This document shows positions 1 to 8,906 of a stretch of 64,000 nt of DNA, piece by piece. The DNA is from Streptomyces erythrochromogenes (GTDB lineage: Bacteria > Actinomycetota > Actinomycetes > Streptomycetales > Streptomycetaceae), in NCBI RefSeq assembly GCF_036170895.1, contig NZ_CP108036.1, forward strand, positions 5,573,501 to 5,637,500. Reading direction: 5' to 3'. Under the pieces are notes generated by a model that saw only the letters and a program-made list of their open reading frames with translations, was not told the origin of the DNA and did no database searches. Position numbers and translations under genes: made by a program. Within the stretch, counting starts at the first letter, position 1. Each line of letters starts with the position of its first letter.

Positions 1-138
1 ATCGGGGTTCCCGGCAGGGGGTAACCATCGGTCACGCGCCGGACTCAGAAAGTGCTCGCACGCCCCTCGTGGCAGCGATGTGTCTTACCCCACACTGAAT
101 GCGGTGCCCCCGTCCTCGGAGCCCTGGAGGTCGCCCCC

Positions 139-1191
139 GTGCAGACCCGGACCCTGACCGTGAACGCGAGCGAGTCCTCGGAGGCCAAAGCCGTGGACGA
201 AGAGCCCGAGGTACTGGAGCTGATCGAGCCGGTTCCTGTACAGCGCAGGCGGGACAGCGACGGGAGCGGGAGCGGAGCGGGACCCTCCGCCGACCTGTTC
301 CGGCAGTACCTGCGCGAGATAGGCAGGATCCCGCTGCTCACCGCCGCCGAGGAGGTGGACCTGGCGCGGCGCGTCGAAGCCGGGCTGTTCGCCGAGGAGA
401 AGCTCGGCACCACCCCCGACCTCGACTCCCAGCTCGCCGTCGACCTCGACCGGCTGGTCGTCATGGGGCGCATGGCCAAACGCCGCCTCATCGAGTCGAA
501 CCTGCGGCTGGTCGTCTCCGTCGCGAAGCGGTACGTCGGCCGCGGGCTCACCATGCTCGACCTGGTCCAGGAGGGGAACCTCGGGCTGATCCGGGCCGTC
601 GAGAAGTTCGACTACGCCCGCGGGTACAAGTTCTCCACCTACGCCACCTGGTGGATCCGGCAGGCGATGTCCCGGGCCCTCGCCGACCAGGCCCGGACCA
701 TCCGGGTGCCCGTCCACGTCGTCGAGCTGATCAACCGCGTCGTCCGCGTACAGCGCCGGATGCTCCAGGAACGCGGCTACGAGCCCACCGCCGAAGAGGT
801 CGCCGTCCACCTGGAGCTGACCCCCGAGCGGGTCCTGGAAGTGCTGCGGCTCGCCCAGGAGCCGGTCTCCCTGCACGCCCCCGTCGGCGAGGAGGACGAC
901 GTCGCGCTCGGCGACCTCATCGAGGACGGGGACGCCGCCTCCCCCGTGGAGTCGGCCGCCTTCTTCCTGCTGCGCGAGCACCTGGAAGCGGTCCTGTCGA
1001 CCCTCGGCGAACGCGAGCGCAAGGTCGTGCAGTTGCGCTACGGGCTCGCCGACGGACGGCCGCGCACCCTGGAGGAGATCGGCCGGATCTTCGGCGTGAC
1101 GCGCGAGCGGATCCGCCAGATCGAGTCCAAGACCCTCAACAAGCTGCGCGACCACGCCTTCGCCGACCAGCTGCGCGGCTACCTCGACTGA
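139..1191 (+). CDS. hrdA: RNA polymerase sigma factor of the HrdB/HrdA family
   Basis: Sigma-70 family factor of 350 residues that directs RNA polymerase core to housekeeping-type promoters. Region 1.2 is at about residues 52-80 ([13 protein letters not shown]), region 2 at 115-185 with [17 protein letters not shown] and the WWIRQA helix that melts and reads the -10 element, region 3 at 190-265, and region 4 at 285-345 with the [20 protein letters not shown] helix-turn-helix. The N-terminal extension is a short acidic arm of about 50 residues, far shorter than in HrdB. GTG at 139 is chosen because GGAGG lies 8 nt upstream, although the frame stays open upstream of it. Calling it HrdA rather than HrdC or HrdD rests on remembered gene order near mbl and the fab genes; the sequence alone does not separate these paralogues. 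Confidence 0.85.
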   Translation: MQTRTLTVNASESSEAKAVDEEPEVLELIEPVPVQRRRDSDGSGSGAGPSADLFRQYLREIGRIPLLTAAEEVDLARRVEAGLFAEEKLGTTPDLDSQLAVDLDRLVVMGRMAKRRLIESNLRLVVSVAKRYVGRGLTMLDLVQEGNLGLIRAVEKFDYARGYKFSTYATWWIRQAMSRALADQARTIRVPVHVVELINRVVRVQRRMLQERGYEPTAEEVAVHLELTPERVLEVLRLAQEPVSLHAPVGEEDDVALGDLIEDGDAASPVESAAFFLLREHLEAVLSTLGERERKVVQLRYGLADGRPRTLEEIGRIFGVTRERIRQIESKTLNKLRDHAFADQLRGYLD

Positions 1192-1272
1192 AGCGGGCAC
1201 GGCACCACGGCACCCGGCCGGAACGGGAAAGGGCGCCCCGGAGGACGCCCCCACCCGCTCGCGCCGCCGCGG

Positions 1273-3195
1273 TCAGTCGACCTCGGCGACCGCCTGGGCG
1301 AACTGCGCCGCGTACAGGCGGGCGTAGGCGCCGCCCGACGCCAGCAGCTCCTCGTGCGTGCCCTGTTCCACGATCGAGCCGCTCTCCATCACCAGGATCA
1401 GGTCGGCGTCGCGGATCGTGGAGAGCCGGTGCGCGATCACGAAGGACGTACGGCCGTGCGCGAGCCGCGCCATCGCCTTCTGGATCAGCACCTCCGTGCG
1501 GGTGTCCACCGAGCTCGTCGCCTCGTCGAGGACCAGGATCACCGGGTCCGACAGGAACGCCCGGGCGATGGTGATCAGCTGCTTCTCGCCCGCGCTGACG
1601 CCCGCGCCCTCGTCGTCCAGCACGGTGTCGTAGCCGTCCGGCAGCGTCCGGACGAACCGGTCCGCGTGCGCCGCCCGCGCAGCCTCCTCGATCTCGGCGC
1701 GCGTGACCTCGCGCGAAGCGCCGTACGCGATGTTCTCCGCGATGGTGCCGCCGAACAACCAGGTGTCCTGGAGCACCATGCCGATGCCGCCGCGCAGCTC
1801 CTCGCGGGTCATCTTGGCGATGTCCACCCCGTCCAGGGCGATCTCCCCGCCCGTGACCTCGTAGAACCGCATCAGCAGGTTCACCAGGGTCGTCTTGCCG
1901 GCGCCCGTCGGGCCGACGATCGCGACCGTGTGGCCCGGGTCCACCGAGAGCGAGAGGTTCTCGATCAGCGGGCGGTCCGGCTCGTAGCGGAAGGCCACCT
2001 TGTCGAAGGTGACCTGGCCGCGCAGTTCCTGCGGACGCTCCGGCACGTCGGCGTCGCGCTCCTGCTCCGGGGCGTCCAGCAGCTCGTAGACCCGCTCCGC
2101 CGAGGCGACACCGGACTGCACGAGGTTCGCCATCGACGCGACCTGCGTCAGCGGCATCGAGAACTGCCGCGAGTACTGGATGAAGGCCTGCACGTCACCG
2201 ATCGACAGGGTGCCGGAGGCGACCCGCAGCCCGCCGACCACCGCGATCAGCACGTAGTTGATGTTCGAGATGAAGAACATCACCGGCTGCATGATGCCGC
2301 TGACCAGCTGCGCCTTGAACGAGGCCCGGTACAGCGCCTCGTTCTGCTCGGCGAAGACCGCCGCGGACTCCTTCTGCCGGCCGAAGACCTTGACCAGGTT
2401 GTGCCCCGAGTACATCTCCTCGATGTGGGCGTTGAGCGTGCCGGTCGTCTTCCACTGCTCCACGAAGTGCGGCTGCGACTTCTTGCCGATCTTCGCGGCG
2501 ACGTAGACCGAGACCGGTACGGTCCCCACCGCGACCAGCGCCAGCAGCGGCGAGATCCAGAACATCATGGCGAGCACGCCGACGATGGTCAGCAGCGAGT
2601 TCAGCAGCTGACCCATCGTCTGCTGCAGCGTCTGGCCGATGTTGTCTATGTCGTTGGTGGCCCGGCTCAGCACCTCGCCGCGCTTCTGCTGGTCGAAGTA
2701 CGACAGCGGCAGCCGCGACAGCTTCGCCTGGAGCTCCTCGCGCATCCGGTAGAGGGTGCCGTTCATGACGTGGTTCGACAGCCGGGTGGCGACCAGCATC
2801 AGCAGGCCCGCCAGGGTGAAGACCACCAGCGCCCAGATCGCCACGACCCCGACCGCGCCGAAGTCGATGCCCTGGCCCGGGGTGAAGTCGGTACCGGACA
2901 GCATGTCCGCCATGCCGTCGTCGCCCCGCGCGCGCATCCCGTCCAGCGCCTGCTGCTTCGTCACACCGGCCGGCATCTCCCGGCCGACGATGCCCGCGAA
3001 GACCAGGTCGGTCGCCTCGCCGAGGATCTTCGGCCCGACGACCGCGCAGGCGACACTGCCGACGACGGCCAGGACCATGCCCCACAGCTTGGCCCGGTCC
3101 TGTGCGATCTGGCCCAGCAGCCGTTTGCCCGATCCCTTGAAATCCAGGGACCGCTGGGCCGGCCCCATCATCATCCGTCCTCCGGGCCCGCTCAT
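1273..3195 (-). CDS. ABC exporter, half-transporter B (TMD-NBD)
   Basis: Second subunit of a probable heterodimeric ABC exporter, 640 residues, with a six-helix membrane domain in the N-terminal 350 residues followed by a nucleotide-binding domain. Walker A is GPTGAGKTT, Walker B is VILVLDEATSSVD with the catalytic Glu, and the switch His is present in IAHRLST. The signature loop reads VSAGEKQL instead of LSGGQ. The ATG at 3195 overlaps the stop of the upstream partner (ATGA), so the two are translationally coupled. An open frame continues far upstream antisense to the partner, but the coupling and the family start both favour 3195. The substrate cannot be told from sequence; such pairs export drugs, lipids or peptides. 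Confidence 0.88.
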   Translation of the reverse strand: MSGPGGRMMMGPAQRSLDFKGSGKRLLGQIAQDRAKLWGMVLAVVGSVACAVVGPKILGEATDLVFAGIVGREMPAGVTKQQALDGMRARGDDGMADMLSGTDFTPGQGIDFGAVGVVAIWALVVFTLAGLLMLVATRLSNHVMNGTLYRMREELQAKLSRLPLSYFDQQKRGEVLSRATNDIDNIGQTLQQTMGQLLNSLLTIVGVLAMMFWISPLLALVAVGTVPVSVYVAAKIGKKSQPHFVEQWKTTGTLNAHIEEMYSGHNLVKVFGRQKESAAVFAEQNEALYRASFKAQLVSGIMQPVMFFISNINYVLIAVVGGLRVASGTLSIGDVQAFIQYSRQFSMPLTQVASMANLVQSGVASAERVYELLDAPEQERDADVPERPQELRGQVTFDKVAFRYEPDRPLIENLSLSVDPGHTVAIVGPTGAGKTTLVNLLMRFYEVTGGEIALDGVDIAKMTREELRGGIGMVLQDTWLFGGTIAENIAYGASREVTRAEIEEAARAAHADRFVRTLPDGYDTVLDDEGAGVSAGEKQLITIARAFLSDPVILVLDEATSSVDTRTEVLIQKAMARLAHGRTSFVIAHRLSTIRDADLILVMESGSIVEQGTHEELLASGGAYARLYAAQFAQAVAEVD

Positions 3196-4925
3196 GCGGC
3201 CTCCGCCTCCGTCAGCTGGGAGAGCACGATCTCCCGGTAGGTCTCGTTGCCGGCCATCAGCTCGTGGTGGCGTCCCTCGCCCACGACCTGCCCCTCGTCC
3301 AGGACGATGATCCGGTCGGCGTCGCGGATCGTGGCGACCCGCTGGGCGACGATGACCACGGTCGCGTCCTCGGTCTCGCGGGCGAGCGCCGCGCGCAGCG
3401 CCGCGTCCGTCGCGTAGTCCAGGGCCGAGAAGGAGTCGTCGAAGAGGTAGATCTCCGGGCGCTGCACGAGCGTGCGGGCGATGGCCAGACGCTGGCGCTG
3501 GCCACCGGAGACGTTGGTGCCGCCCTGGGTGACGGGAGCCTCCAGGCCGCCCTCCAGCGCCGAGACGAACTCCTTGGCCTGGGCCACTTCCAGGGCCTGC
3601 CACAGCTCTTCGTCGCTGGCGTCCGGGCGCCCGTAGCGCAGGTTGGAGGCGACGGTGCCGGAGAACAGGTAGGGCTTCTGCGGCACCATGCCGACCGTCC
3701 TCGCCAGCAGTTCGGGGTCGAGTCCGCGCACGTCCTCCCCGTCGACCAGCACCTCGCCGCCGGTCGCGTCGAACAACCGCGGGACCAGGCCCAGCAGCGT
3801 GGACTTGCCGCTTCCGGTGGAGCCGATCACCGCCGTGGTCTCGCCGGGTCGGGCCACCAGGTCCACGCCGCGCAGGACCGGGGCCTCGGCGCCCGGGTAG
3901 TGGAAGTCGGCGCCGCGCAGCTCCAGGAGTCCGCTGCGGGTGAGTTCGCGCACCGGGTCGGCGGGCGGGACGACGCTGGACTCGGTGTCCAGCACCTCCT
4001 GGATGCGTTCGGCGCAGACCTCGGCGCGGGGCACCATCATGAACATGAAGGTGGCCATCATCACGGACATGACGATCTGCATCAGGTAGGCGAGGAAGGC
4101 CGTCAGCTGGCCGATCTCCATGCCGCCGCTGTCGACGCGCATCGCACCGAACCAGATGACGGCGACGCTGGAGATGTTCACGACCACGATCACGGTCGGG
4201 AACATGAGGGCCAGCAGCTTGCCCGCGGCCAGCGAGACCCCGGTGAGGTCGGCGTTGGCCTCGCGGAAGCGGTCCTTCTCGTAGTCGTCGCGGACGAAGG
4301 CGCGGATCACCCGGTTGCCGGTGATCTGCTCGCGCAGCACCCGGTTCACCGTGTCCAGGCGCTCCTGCATCTGGCGGAACAGCGGCCGCGTCCTGAAGAC
4401 GATGGCGCCGACCGCGATCCCGAGCACGGGTACCACGGCCAGCAGGACGCCCGACAGCTTCACGTCCAGGGAGAGCGCCATGGCGATGCCGCCGACGCAC
4501 ATGATCGGCGCCGAGACCATCAGGGTGAAGGTCATGAGCACCAGCATCTGGACCTGCTGGACGTCGTTCGTCGTACGGGTGATCAGGGACGGGGCGCCGA
4601 ACTGGCCGAGCTCCCGCGCGGAGAAGCTCTGCACCCGGTCGAAGACGGCGGCGCGGACGTCGCGACCGACGGCCGCGGCCGTGCGGGCGCCGTAGTAGAC
4701 GGCCCCGACGTTGCAGACGAGCTGGACGAGCGAGACGCCGAGCATCAGCGCGCCGAAGCGCAGGATGTATCCGGTGTCGCCGTTGACGACACCGTTGTCG
4801 ATGATGTCGGCGTTGAGTGTGGGCAGGTAGAGGCTGGCACTGGTCTGCAGCAGTTGCAGCAGGACCAGCGCCGCGATGGGTTTCCGGTACGGGCCCAGGT
4901 GGGTCCGCAGAAGTCGTATGAGCAC
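3192..4925 (-). CDS. ABC exporter, half-transporter A (TMD-NBD, degenerate site)
   Basis: First subunit of the ABC exporter pair, 577 residues. Membrane helices fill about residues 15-310 and the ATPase domain follows, with Walker A GSTGSGKST and signature VSGGQRQRLAIARTL. Walker B is IYLFDDSFSALD, where the usual catalytic Glu is Asp, and the switch region reads VAQRVAT, with Gln in place of His. These changes match the subunit that carries the degenerate ATP site in heterodimeric exporters such as TM287/288. The start is GTG at 4925. It is transcribed ahead of, and coupled to, half-transporter B. Confidence 0.88.
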   Translation of the reverse strand: MLIRLLRTHLGPYRKPIAALVLLQLLQTSASLYLPTLNADIIDNGVVNGDTGYILRFGALMLGVSLVQLVCNVGAVYYGARTAAAVGRDVRAAVFDRVQSFSARELGQFGAPSLITRTTNDVQQVQMLVLMTFTLMVSAPIMCVGGIAMALSLDVKLSGVLLAVVPVLGIAVGAIVFRTRPLFRQMQERLDTVNRVLREQITGNRVIRAFVRDDYEKDRFREANADLTGVSLAAGKLLALMFPTVIVVVNISSVAVIWFGAMRVDSGGMEIGQLTAFLAYLMQIVMSVMMATFMFMMVPRAEVCAERIQEVLDTESSVVPPADPVRELTRSGLLELRGADFHYPGAEAPVLRGVDLVARPGETTAVIGSTGSGKSTLLGLVPRLFDATGGEVLVDGEDVRGLDPELLARTVGMVPQKPYLFSGTVASNLRYGRPDASDEELWQALEVAQAKEFVSALEGGLEAPVTQGGTNVSGGQRQRLAIARTLVQRPEIYLFDDSFSALDYATDAALRAALARETEDATVVIVAQRVATIRDADRIIVLDEGQVVGEGRHHELMAGNETYREIVLSQLTEAEAA

Positions 4926-5032
4926 GCGCAGGCTCCGGTCGGCAATCGAGGGGGTTCAACCCATCTTCGGCCAATCGGCCCACGGATCCCCACCGGATTT
5001 CGCAAAGGCCGGTCAAAAGGACCAGCCCCGCC

Positions 5033-5054
5033 GCGGGGGTCCTACGACCCCCGC
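5033..5054 (-). terminator. Hairpin downstream of the FGGY kinase
   Basis: Inverted repeat with a 9-bp GC stem (GCGGGGGTC / GACCCCCGC) and a CTAC loop, placed just past the end of the kinase gene on the minus strand. No U-tract follows, which is usual for Streptomyces terminators. Confidence 0.55.
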
Positions 5055-5064
5055 CGCCGCCCGG

Positions 5065-6513
5065 TCAGAACGCCCCGGGGTGGATCTGCTCCCGCGTCGC
5101 GATGTACTGCTGGCGCACGCCCTGCCACGCCGGGAAGTCCTCTCCCGGCTCGAAGACCTGCGCCGCGGGGGCCGGCCAGACCGGCGGGGTGTGCGGGGCC
5201 AGCGTGCCCTGCGCCACACCGAGGGCCCAGGCCGCCTGGCGGGCCGCGCCCAGCGCCGCATAGTCCGCCGGCGCCGGCACGACGATCTGCGTCCCGAACA
5301 GTCCGGGGGCCGCAGCCTGCACGGCGGGCAGCTCCGCGGCCGCGCCCAGCAGGAACACCCGGCGGATCTCGACCCCGCGCGAGCGCAGCACGTCCAGGGC
5401 GTCCACGAGGCCGCACAGCATGCCCTCGAAGGCCGCCCGGGCCAGGTGCTCCGGCTTCATGGAGTCCCGGCGCAGCCCGGTGAGGGTGCCGGCGGAGTGC
5501 GGCAGGTTCGGCGTCCGCTCACCCTCCAGGTACGGCAGGAGCACGAGGCCGTGCGCGCCCGGCGTCGACTTCAGCGCGAGGTCGGACAGCCCCTCCAGGT
5601 CGGTGCCGAGCAGCTCGGCGGTGCCGCGCAGGGCCCGTACGGCGTTCGAGGTGTTCACCACGGGCAGGTGCATGCCGGTGGCGTCGGCCAGGGAGGTGAT
5701 CAGCCCGCCCGGCTCCGACAGCGCCTCGTGGTGCACCGCCATCACCGAACCGGAGGCGCCCAGCGAGACCACCGCGTCGCCGCGGCCCAGCCCCAGGCCG
5801 AGGGCCGCGGCCATCGTCTCGCCGGTACCGGCGGATATCAGCAGCCCCTCGGGCGTGGTCCCGGCCGCGTCGGCCGGGCCGAGCACCTCGGGCAGCAGCG
5901 CCCGGTGCCCGAGCGCCAGCTCGACCAGGTCGGGCCGCCAGGCTCCGGCGGCCGCCGACCAGTAGCCGGTTCCGGAGGCGCCGCCGCGGTCGGTGGTGCG
6001 GCGGGCCGGGCGGCCCAGCAGCTGCCAGACCAGCCAGTCGTGCGGGGACATCAGCACGGCCACCCGCCGGGCCGCCTCGGGCTCGGCGCGGGCCAGCCAG
6101 GCCAGCTTCGCGACGGGCTGGGCGGAGTGCGGGACCGAGCCCACCGCCTCGGCCCAGGCGTGCCGCCCGCCGAGGGCCTCCGTGAGGTCGGCGGCCGCGA
6201 CCTGGCCGCGCTTGTCGTTGCCGACGAGGGCCGGGCGCACCAGCGCGCCCTGCGGGTCCAGCGGCAGCAGGCCGTGCTGCTGCGCGGAGACGCCGATGGC
6301 CTGGACGCCCTCCAGGATCCCGCCGCCGGCGGCCTCGCCGAGCGAGAGCAGCCAGGCCTGTGGATCGGTCTCGTGGGGGTTGGCGCCGTCGGGTTCGCCC
6401 ACGGGCTGCGGATGGGGTGCGTACCCCTGGCGCAGCACGGCGCCGGTCTCGGTGTCACAGACGACGATGCGTGTGAAGGCGGAAGAGCTGTCCAGCCCGG
6501 CGACTATCCCCAT
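5065..6513 (-). CDS. xylB: FGGY-family carbohydrate kinase (xylulokinase-like)
   Basis: Cytoplasmic sugar kinase of 482 residues that probably phosphorylates D-xylulose or a related ketose. Two actin-like ATPase lobes are visible: the N-terminal lobe with GVSAQQHGLLPLD (the substrate-site QQHG) and NDKRG, and the C-terminal lobe with GASGSVMA and YLEGERTPN. The phosphate-1 loop near residue 6 reads GLDSSSAF rather than the common DxGTTS, a variation also found in actinobacterial XylB-like proteins. ATG at 6513 gives the natural family start; the longer upstream frame runs through tRNA genes and is not real. No isomerase or sugar transporter is next to it, so the substrate is inferred from family only. 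Confidence 0.8.
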   Translation of the reverse strand: MGIVAGLDSSSAFTRIVVCDTETGAVLRQGYAPHPQPVGEPDGANPHETDPQAWLLSLGEAAGGGILEGVQAIGVSAQQHGLLPLDPQGALVRPALVGNDKRGQVAAADLTEALGGRHAWAEAVGSVPHSAQPVAKLAWLARAEPEAARRVAVLMSPHDWLVWQLLGRPARRTTDRGGASGTGYWSAAAGAWRPDLVELALGHRALLPEVLGPADAAGTTPEGLLISAGTGETMAAALGLGLGRGDAVVSLGASGSVMAVHHEALSEPGGLITSLADATGMHLPVVNTSNAVRALRGTAELLGTDLEGLSDLALKSTPGAHGLVLLPYLEGERTPNLPHSAGTLTGLRRDSMKPEHLARAAFEGMLCGLVDALDVLRSRGVEIRRVFLLGAAAELPAVQAAAPGLFGTQIVVPAPADYAALGAARQAAWALGVAQGTLAPHTPPVWPAPAAQVFEPGEDFPAWQGVRQQYIATREQIHPGAF

Positions 6514-6551
6514 GCGGAGAATTCTGCCGCACGCGGGGCCGGTCCTGACCG

Positions 6552-6592
6552 CCCGGAGCCCCTGAAACCACATGGGTCCCAGGGGCTCCGGG
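6552..6592 (-). terminator. Hairpin between the YtxH-like gene and the kinase
   Basis: A perfect 13-bp inverted repeat (CCCGGAGCCCCTG / CAGGGGCTCCGGG) with a 15-nt loop lies downstream of the YtxH-like gene and upstream of the kinase start. It fits a stem-only terminator that separates the two minus-strand genes. Confidence 0.6.
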
Positions 6593-6608
6593 TACGGCCG
6601 GTGACGCG

Positions 6609-6914
6609 TCAGGTGTTGCTGGTGCCCCAGTCGTCGTCGGCGATCCCGCCGCCGGCCCGGCCGCGCAGTCCGCGGACCCGTCCGGCGAGCGAGTCCGGCA
6701 CGGCGTCGCCGACCTTCTCGCTCACCACGGCGAAGGCCTTCCCGGCGTACTCCCGCCCGGTGTGGCCCGCGGTCTCGGCGGCGTTGCGCACCGCCGGGTT
6801 CTGCGCGATCTGGCGGGCGGACTTCTTCAGCTGTTCGTAGCGCTCGCGCCCGGCCCGGGTCCCGAGCACGTACCCGAGGGCCAGTCCGACCACGAACGTG
6901 ACCTTGTACCGCAT
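6609..6914 (-). CDS. YtxH-like small membrane protein
   Basis: Protein of 101 residues with one N-terminal membrane segment (MRYKVTFVVGLALGYVLG) followed by TRAGRERYEQLKKSARQI, the arrangement of YtxH-domain proteins. The rest is hydrophilic and helical, ending in a Gly/Arg-rich tail (GRVRGLRGRAGGG). ATG at 6914 is chosen over a GTG nine bases upstream because GAAGGG is spaced 8 nt from the ATG but abuts the GTG. Function is unknown; family members are general stress or envelope proteins. Confidence 0.75.
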   Translation of the reverse strand: MRYKVTFVVGLALGYVLGTRAGRERYEQLKKSARQIAQNPAVRNAAETAGHTGREYAGKAFAVVSEKVGDAVPDSLAGRVRGLRGRAGGGIADDDWGTSNT

Positions 6915-7059
6915 GCCTGTCACCCTTCGTCGTGTGGTGCCCGGCCCGCTGGCGATACCGATTGGCGGAGCACCCCCCTGCTTGCGCTAATCTATGTCTC
7001 GCAGCGGGCGCTCGCCCCCCGGCAAGGCCGGAGGTGGGCTGTTCGATGCACCGCAGCAA

Positions 7060-7132
7060 TCCCCTGTAGCTCAATTGGCAGAGCAGCCGGCTGTTAACCG
7101 GCAGGTTACTGGTTCGAGTCCAGTCGGGGGAG
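7060..7132 (+). tRNA. tRNA-Asn (GTT), first copy
   Basis: Cloverleaf is complete: acceptor stem TCCCCTG with CGGGGGA, discriminator G7132, D-arm AGCTCAATTGGCAGAGC, anticodon GTT at 7093-7095 in a CTGTTAA loop, T-arm GGTTCGAGTCC. CCA is not encoded. A near-identical copy begins 5 nt after the discriminator base. Confidence 0.96.
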
Positions 7133-7137
7133 CGCAG

Positions 7138-7210
7138 TCCCCTGTAGCTCAATTGGCAGAGCATTCGGCTGTTAACCGGAGGGTTGCTGGTTCGAGTCCA
7201 GCCGGGGGAG
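7138..7210 (+). tRNA. tRNA-Asn (GTT), second copy
   Basis: Same acceptor, D and T arms as the first copy, with anticodon GTT at 7171-7173. It differs at the anticodon-stem flanks, the variable loop and one T-stem pair. The two copies are probably co-transcribed and end at the hairpin at 7221-7246. CCA is not encoded. Confidence 0.96.
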
Positions 7211-7220
7211 CAGGAAGAGG

Positions 7221-7246
7221 AGAGGGCCCTACGGGGCCCTCTTCTT
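7221..7246 (+). terminator. Terminator after the tRNA-Asn pair
   Basis: A 9-bp stem AGAGGGCCC / GGGCCCTCT with a TACG loop is followed by a pyrimidine, T-rich run (TCTTTCTTT). This is close to a canonical intrinsic terminator and unusually T-rich for this genome. Confidence 0.8.
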
Positions 7247-7397
7247 TCTTTGCCGCCCTTTTCGGGAACCGGGCAGCCCGCAGCGCGGTCTCTCTGAACA
7301 GGCGAAGCCGATCATGCGAGGCATCCGAAGCAGGAGATCGTATGAGCGGCTATGCTGCGGCAGACGGCGCGCACAGATGTACGCGCCACGCCGTGAA

Positions 7398-7474
7398 GGG
7401 GCGGTAGCTCAGCCGGTTAGAGCAGCGGACTCATAATCCGTCGGCCGTGGGTTCGAGTCCCACCCGCCCCACCA
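7398..7474 (+). tRNA. tRNA with CAT anticodon (elongator Met, or Ile2)
   Basis: Seventy-seven nucleotides including an encoded CCA. The acceptor stem GGGGCGG pairs fully with CCGCCCC, so it is not the initiator tRNA, which needs an unpaired first position. The anticodon CAT is at 7432-7434 in the loop CTCATAA. Pair 27-43 is G-T, as in E. coli tRNA-Ile2 (lysidine-modified), whereas E. coli elongator tRNA-Met has C-G there, so amino-acid identity is uncertain. Confidence 0.9.
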
Positions 7475-7476
7475 CG

Positions 7477-7520
7477 AGCCGCAGGTGCAGAAACGATTGC
7501 ACCTGCGGCTTCGGCGTTTT
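7477..7520 (+). terminator. Terminator after the CAT tRNA
   Basis: Perfect 13-bp inverted repeat AGCCGCAGGTGCA / TGCACCTGCGGCT with an 8-nt loop, followed by TCGGCGTTTT. It lies 2 nt past the tRNA CCA end and just before the convergent ligase gene, so it may serve both directions. Confidence 0.8.
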
Positions 7521-7533
7521 CCGGGGTGCCCGG

Positions 7534-8691
7534 CTAGAAGTCCTCCGTTTCGTCCACGAGCTGGCGCAGTACGTCCGTCAGGTCCTGGCGGCGGGCGTAG
7601 GCCGCGCGTTGGCGGTGGGCTCCCGAGCCGTCGCGCAGGAGCCCGGCCAGGGTCTTGGCCGCGTGGTCCAGGTCGCCGGCGGCGGCCAGTTCCGGGGCGA
7701 CCAGGTCCAGCAGGGCCTCCGCGAGGTCGGCCGCCGGGAGTTCCGTGCCCGTGTACGGGTCGAGGCCGAAGCCCTCCAGGCCGTCGTGGGCCGCCCGCCA
7801 GCGCGCCAGGCGCAGTACGTCGTCCCGCAAGGCCGGCTCCGGACGCCGCTCGGCGATCTCGCGCAGCGCCGTCGCCACCAGTGCGCGGGCCAGTTCCGCC
7901 TGGAGGACCGCCGAGTCGACGTCCGGGGACATGTCCGGCGCGCGGAACTCCAGCGTCGGCCAGTGCCCGGAGGGCCGGAGGTCCCAATAGACCATCTTGG
8001 TGTCCAGGGCCGCTCCGGAGCCGAGCAGGGTCTGCACGGAGCGCCGGAAGTGGGCCGTGGACGTGAACTGCGGAGGCAGGCCCGCCGAGGGCCAGCCGGA
8101 CCAGGCCATCGCCCGCCAGCTGGAGTGACCGGTGTCACGGCCGCCCCAGAACGGCGAGTTGGCGGCCAGCGCGATCAGTGTGGGCAGCCACGGTCTGATC
8201 CGGTTGGACACCGCCACCGCCGTGTCCACGTCGAGCGTGCCGATGTGGATGTGGCGGCCGCAGCTGACCAGGGTGTCGGTGAGCGCGCCGAAGCGGCGGT
8301 GCTGCTCGCGCTGGCGCGGCAGGTCGTCCGTCAGGTGCAGCGGCCCCTCCACCGCGACGACCGGCGAGGGCGCGGCCAGCAGCCGGCAGCCGTGGGCGCG
8401 GGCCGCCCGGCCGAGGGTGCGCCGCAGCGCGGCGAGCTCGGCGCGCAGCGAGGCCGCCGAGTCGGCGATCGGGGTGGATATCTCCACCTGGTAGCGGGTG
8501 CCCTCGGGGTGCATTTCGCCCGGCAGCCCGCCGGCCGTCGCCAGGACCTGCGGGGCGGCGGGGACCACCCGGAGAGTGCGGGCGTCGACGAGCAGGAACT
8601 CCTCCTCGACGCCGACCGTGAGGGGCACGGTGGGGCGCACCGTGTTCTGCGTCGTGCCGGTGCTCGTGGTGCTGTTGCCAGGTTCGATCAC
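7534..8691 (-). CDS. Carboxylate-amine ligase, YbdK/glutamate-cysteine ligase type 2 family
   Basis: ATP-dependent ligase of 385 residues that joins a carboxylate to an amine; family members form gamma-glutamylcysteine-like bonds. The N-terminal GVEEEFLLVD motif near residue 27 holds the acidic metal/ATP ligands, CGRHIHIG is the typical mid-protein motif, and FRAPDMSPDVDSAVLQAEL matches the C-terminal part. The length is normal for YbdK. The start is GTG at 8691 with GGAGG 4 nt upstream, a short spacing. It diverges from an MFS exporter gene. The natural substrate in Streptomyces is not known, and mycothiol-producing bacteria do not need it for glutathione. Confidence 0.83.
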   Translation of the reverse strand: MIEPGNSTTSTGTTQNTVRPTVPLTVGVEEEFLLVDARTLRVVPAAPQVLATAGGLPGEMHPEGTRYQVEISTPIADSAASLRAELAALRRTLGRAARAHGCRLLAAPSPVVAVEGPLHLTDDLPRQREQHRRFGALTDTLVSCGRHIHIGTLDVDTAVAVSNRIRPWLPTLIALAANSPFWGGRDTGHSSWRAMAWSGWPSAGLPPQFTSTAHFRRSVQTLLGSGAALDTKMVYWDLRPSGHWPTLEFRAPDMSPDVDSAVLQAELARALVATALREIAERRPEPALRDDVLRLARWRAAHDGLEGFGLDPYTGTELPAADLAEALLDLVAPELAAAGDLDHAAKTLAGLLRDGSGAHRQRAAYARRQDLTDVLRQLVDETEDF

Positions 8692-8906
8692 TACGCCTCC
8701 CTGGACATACGAGTCTTTTCATCATGAGCTGAACGAGAGGCGAGGAGCGCACGTCGATTCAGTCAAATGTGCGGTGATAGTGGCGAGTTAGCGGCAATGG
8801 CCCGCCTGCTCCGGGAGCCCGGAGCAGGGTGGGGCGACTGTTGCCGGTGTGTGAAAGGGCCGGAAATCCCCGCGGACCGGCGGCGGGCTGCTGGTTATCA
8901 TCCGAT

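Noticed and set aside
1192..1272. GGGCG/CGCCC repeat after the sigma-factor gene as a terminator
   Set aside because: The stem is only about 5 bp with an uneven loop; too weak to call.
1273..5016. One open frame of 1247 codons covering both ABC subunits on the minus strand
   Set aside because: Its first half is Arg/Pro-rich out-of-frame sequence over the real upstream ABC gene. The real second gene begins at 3195 by ATGA overlap.
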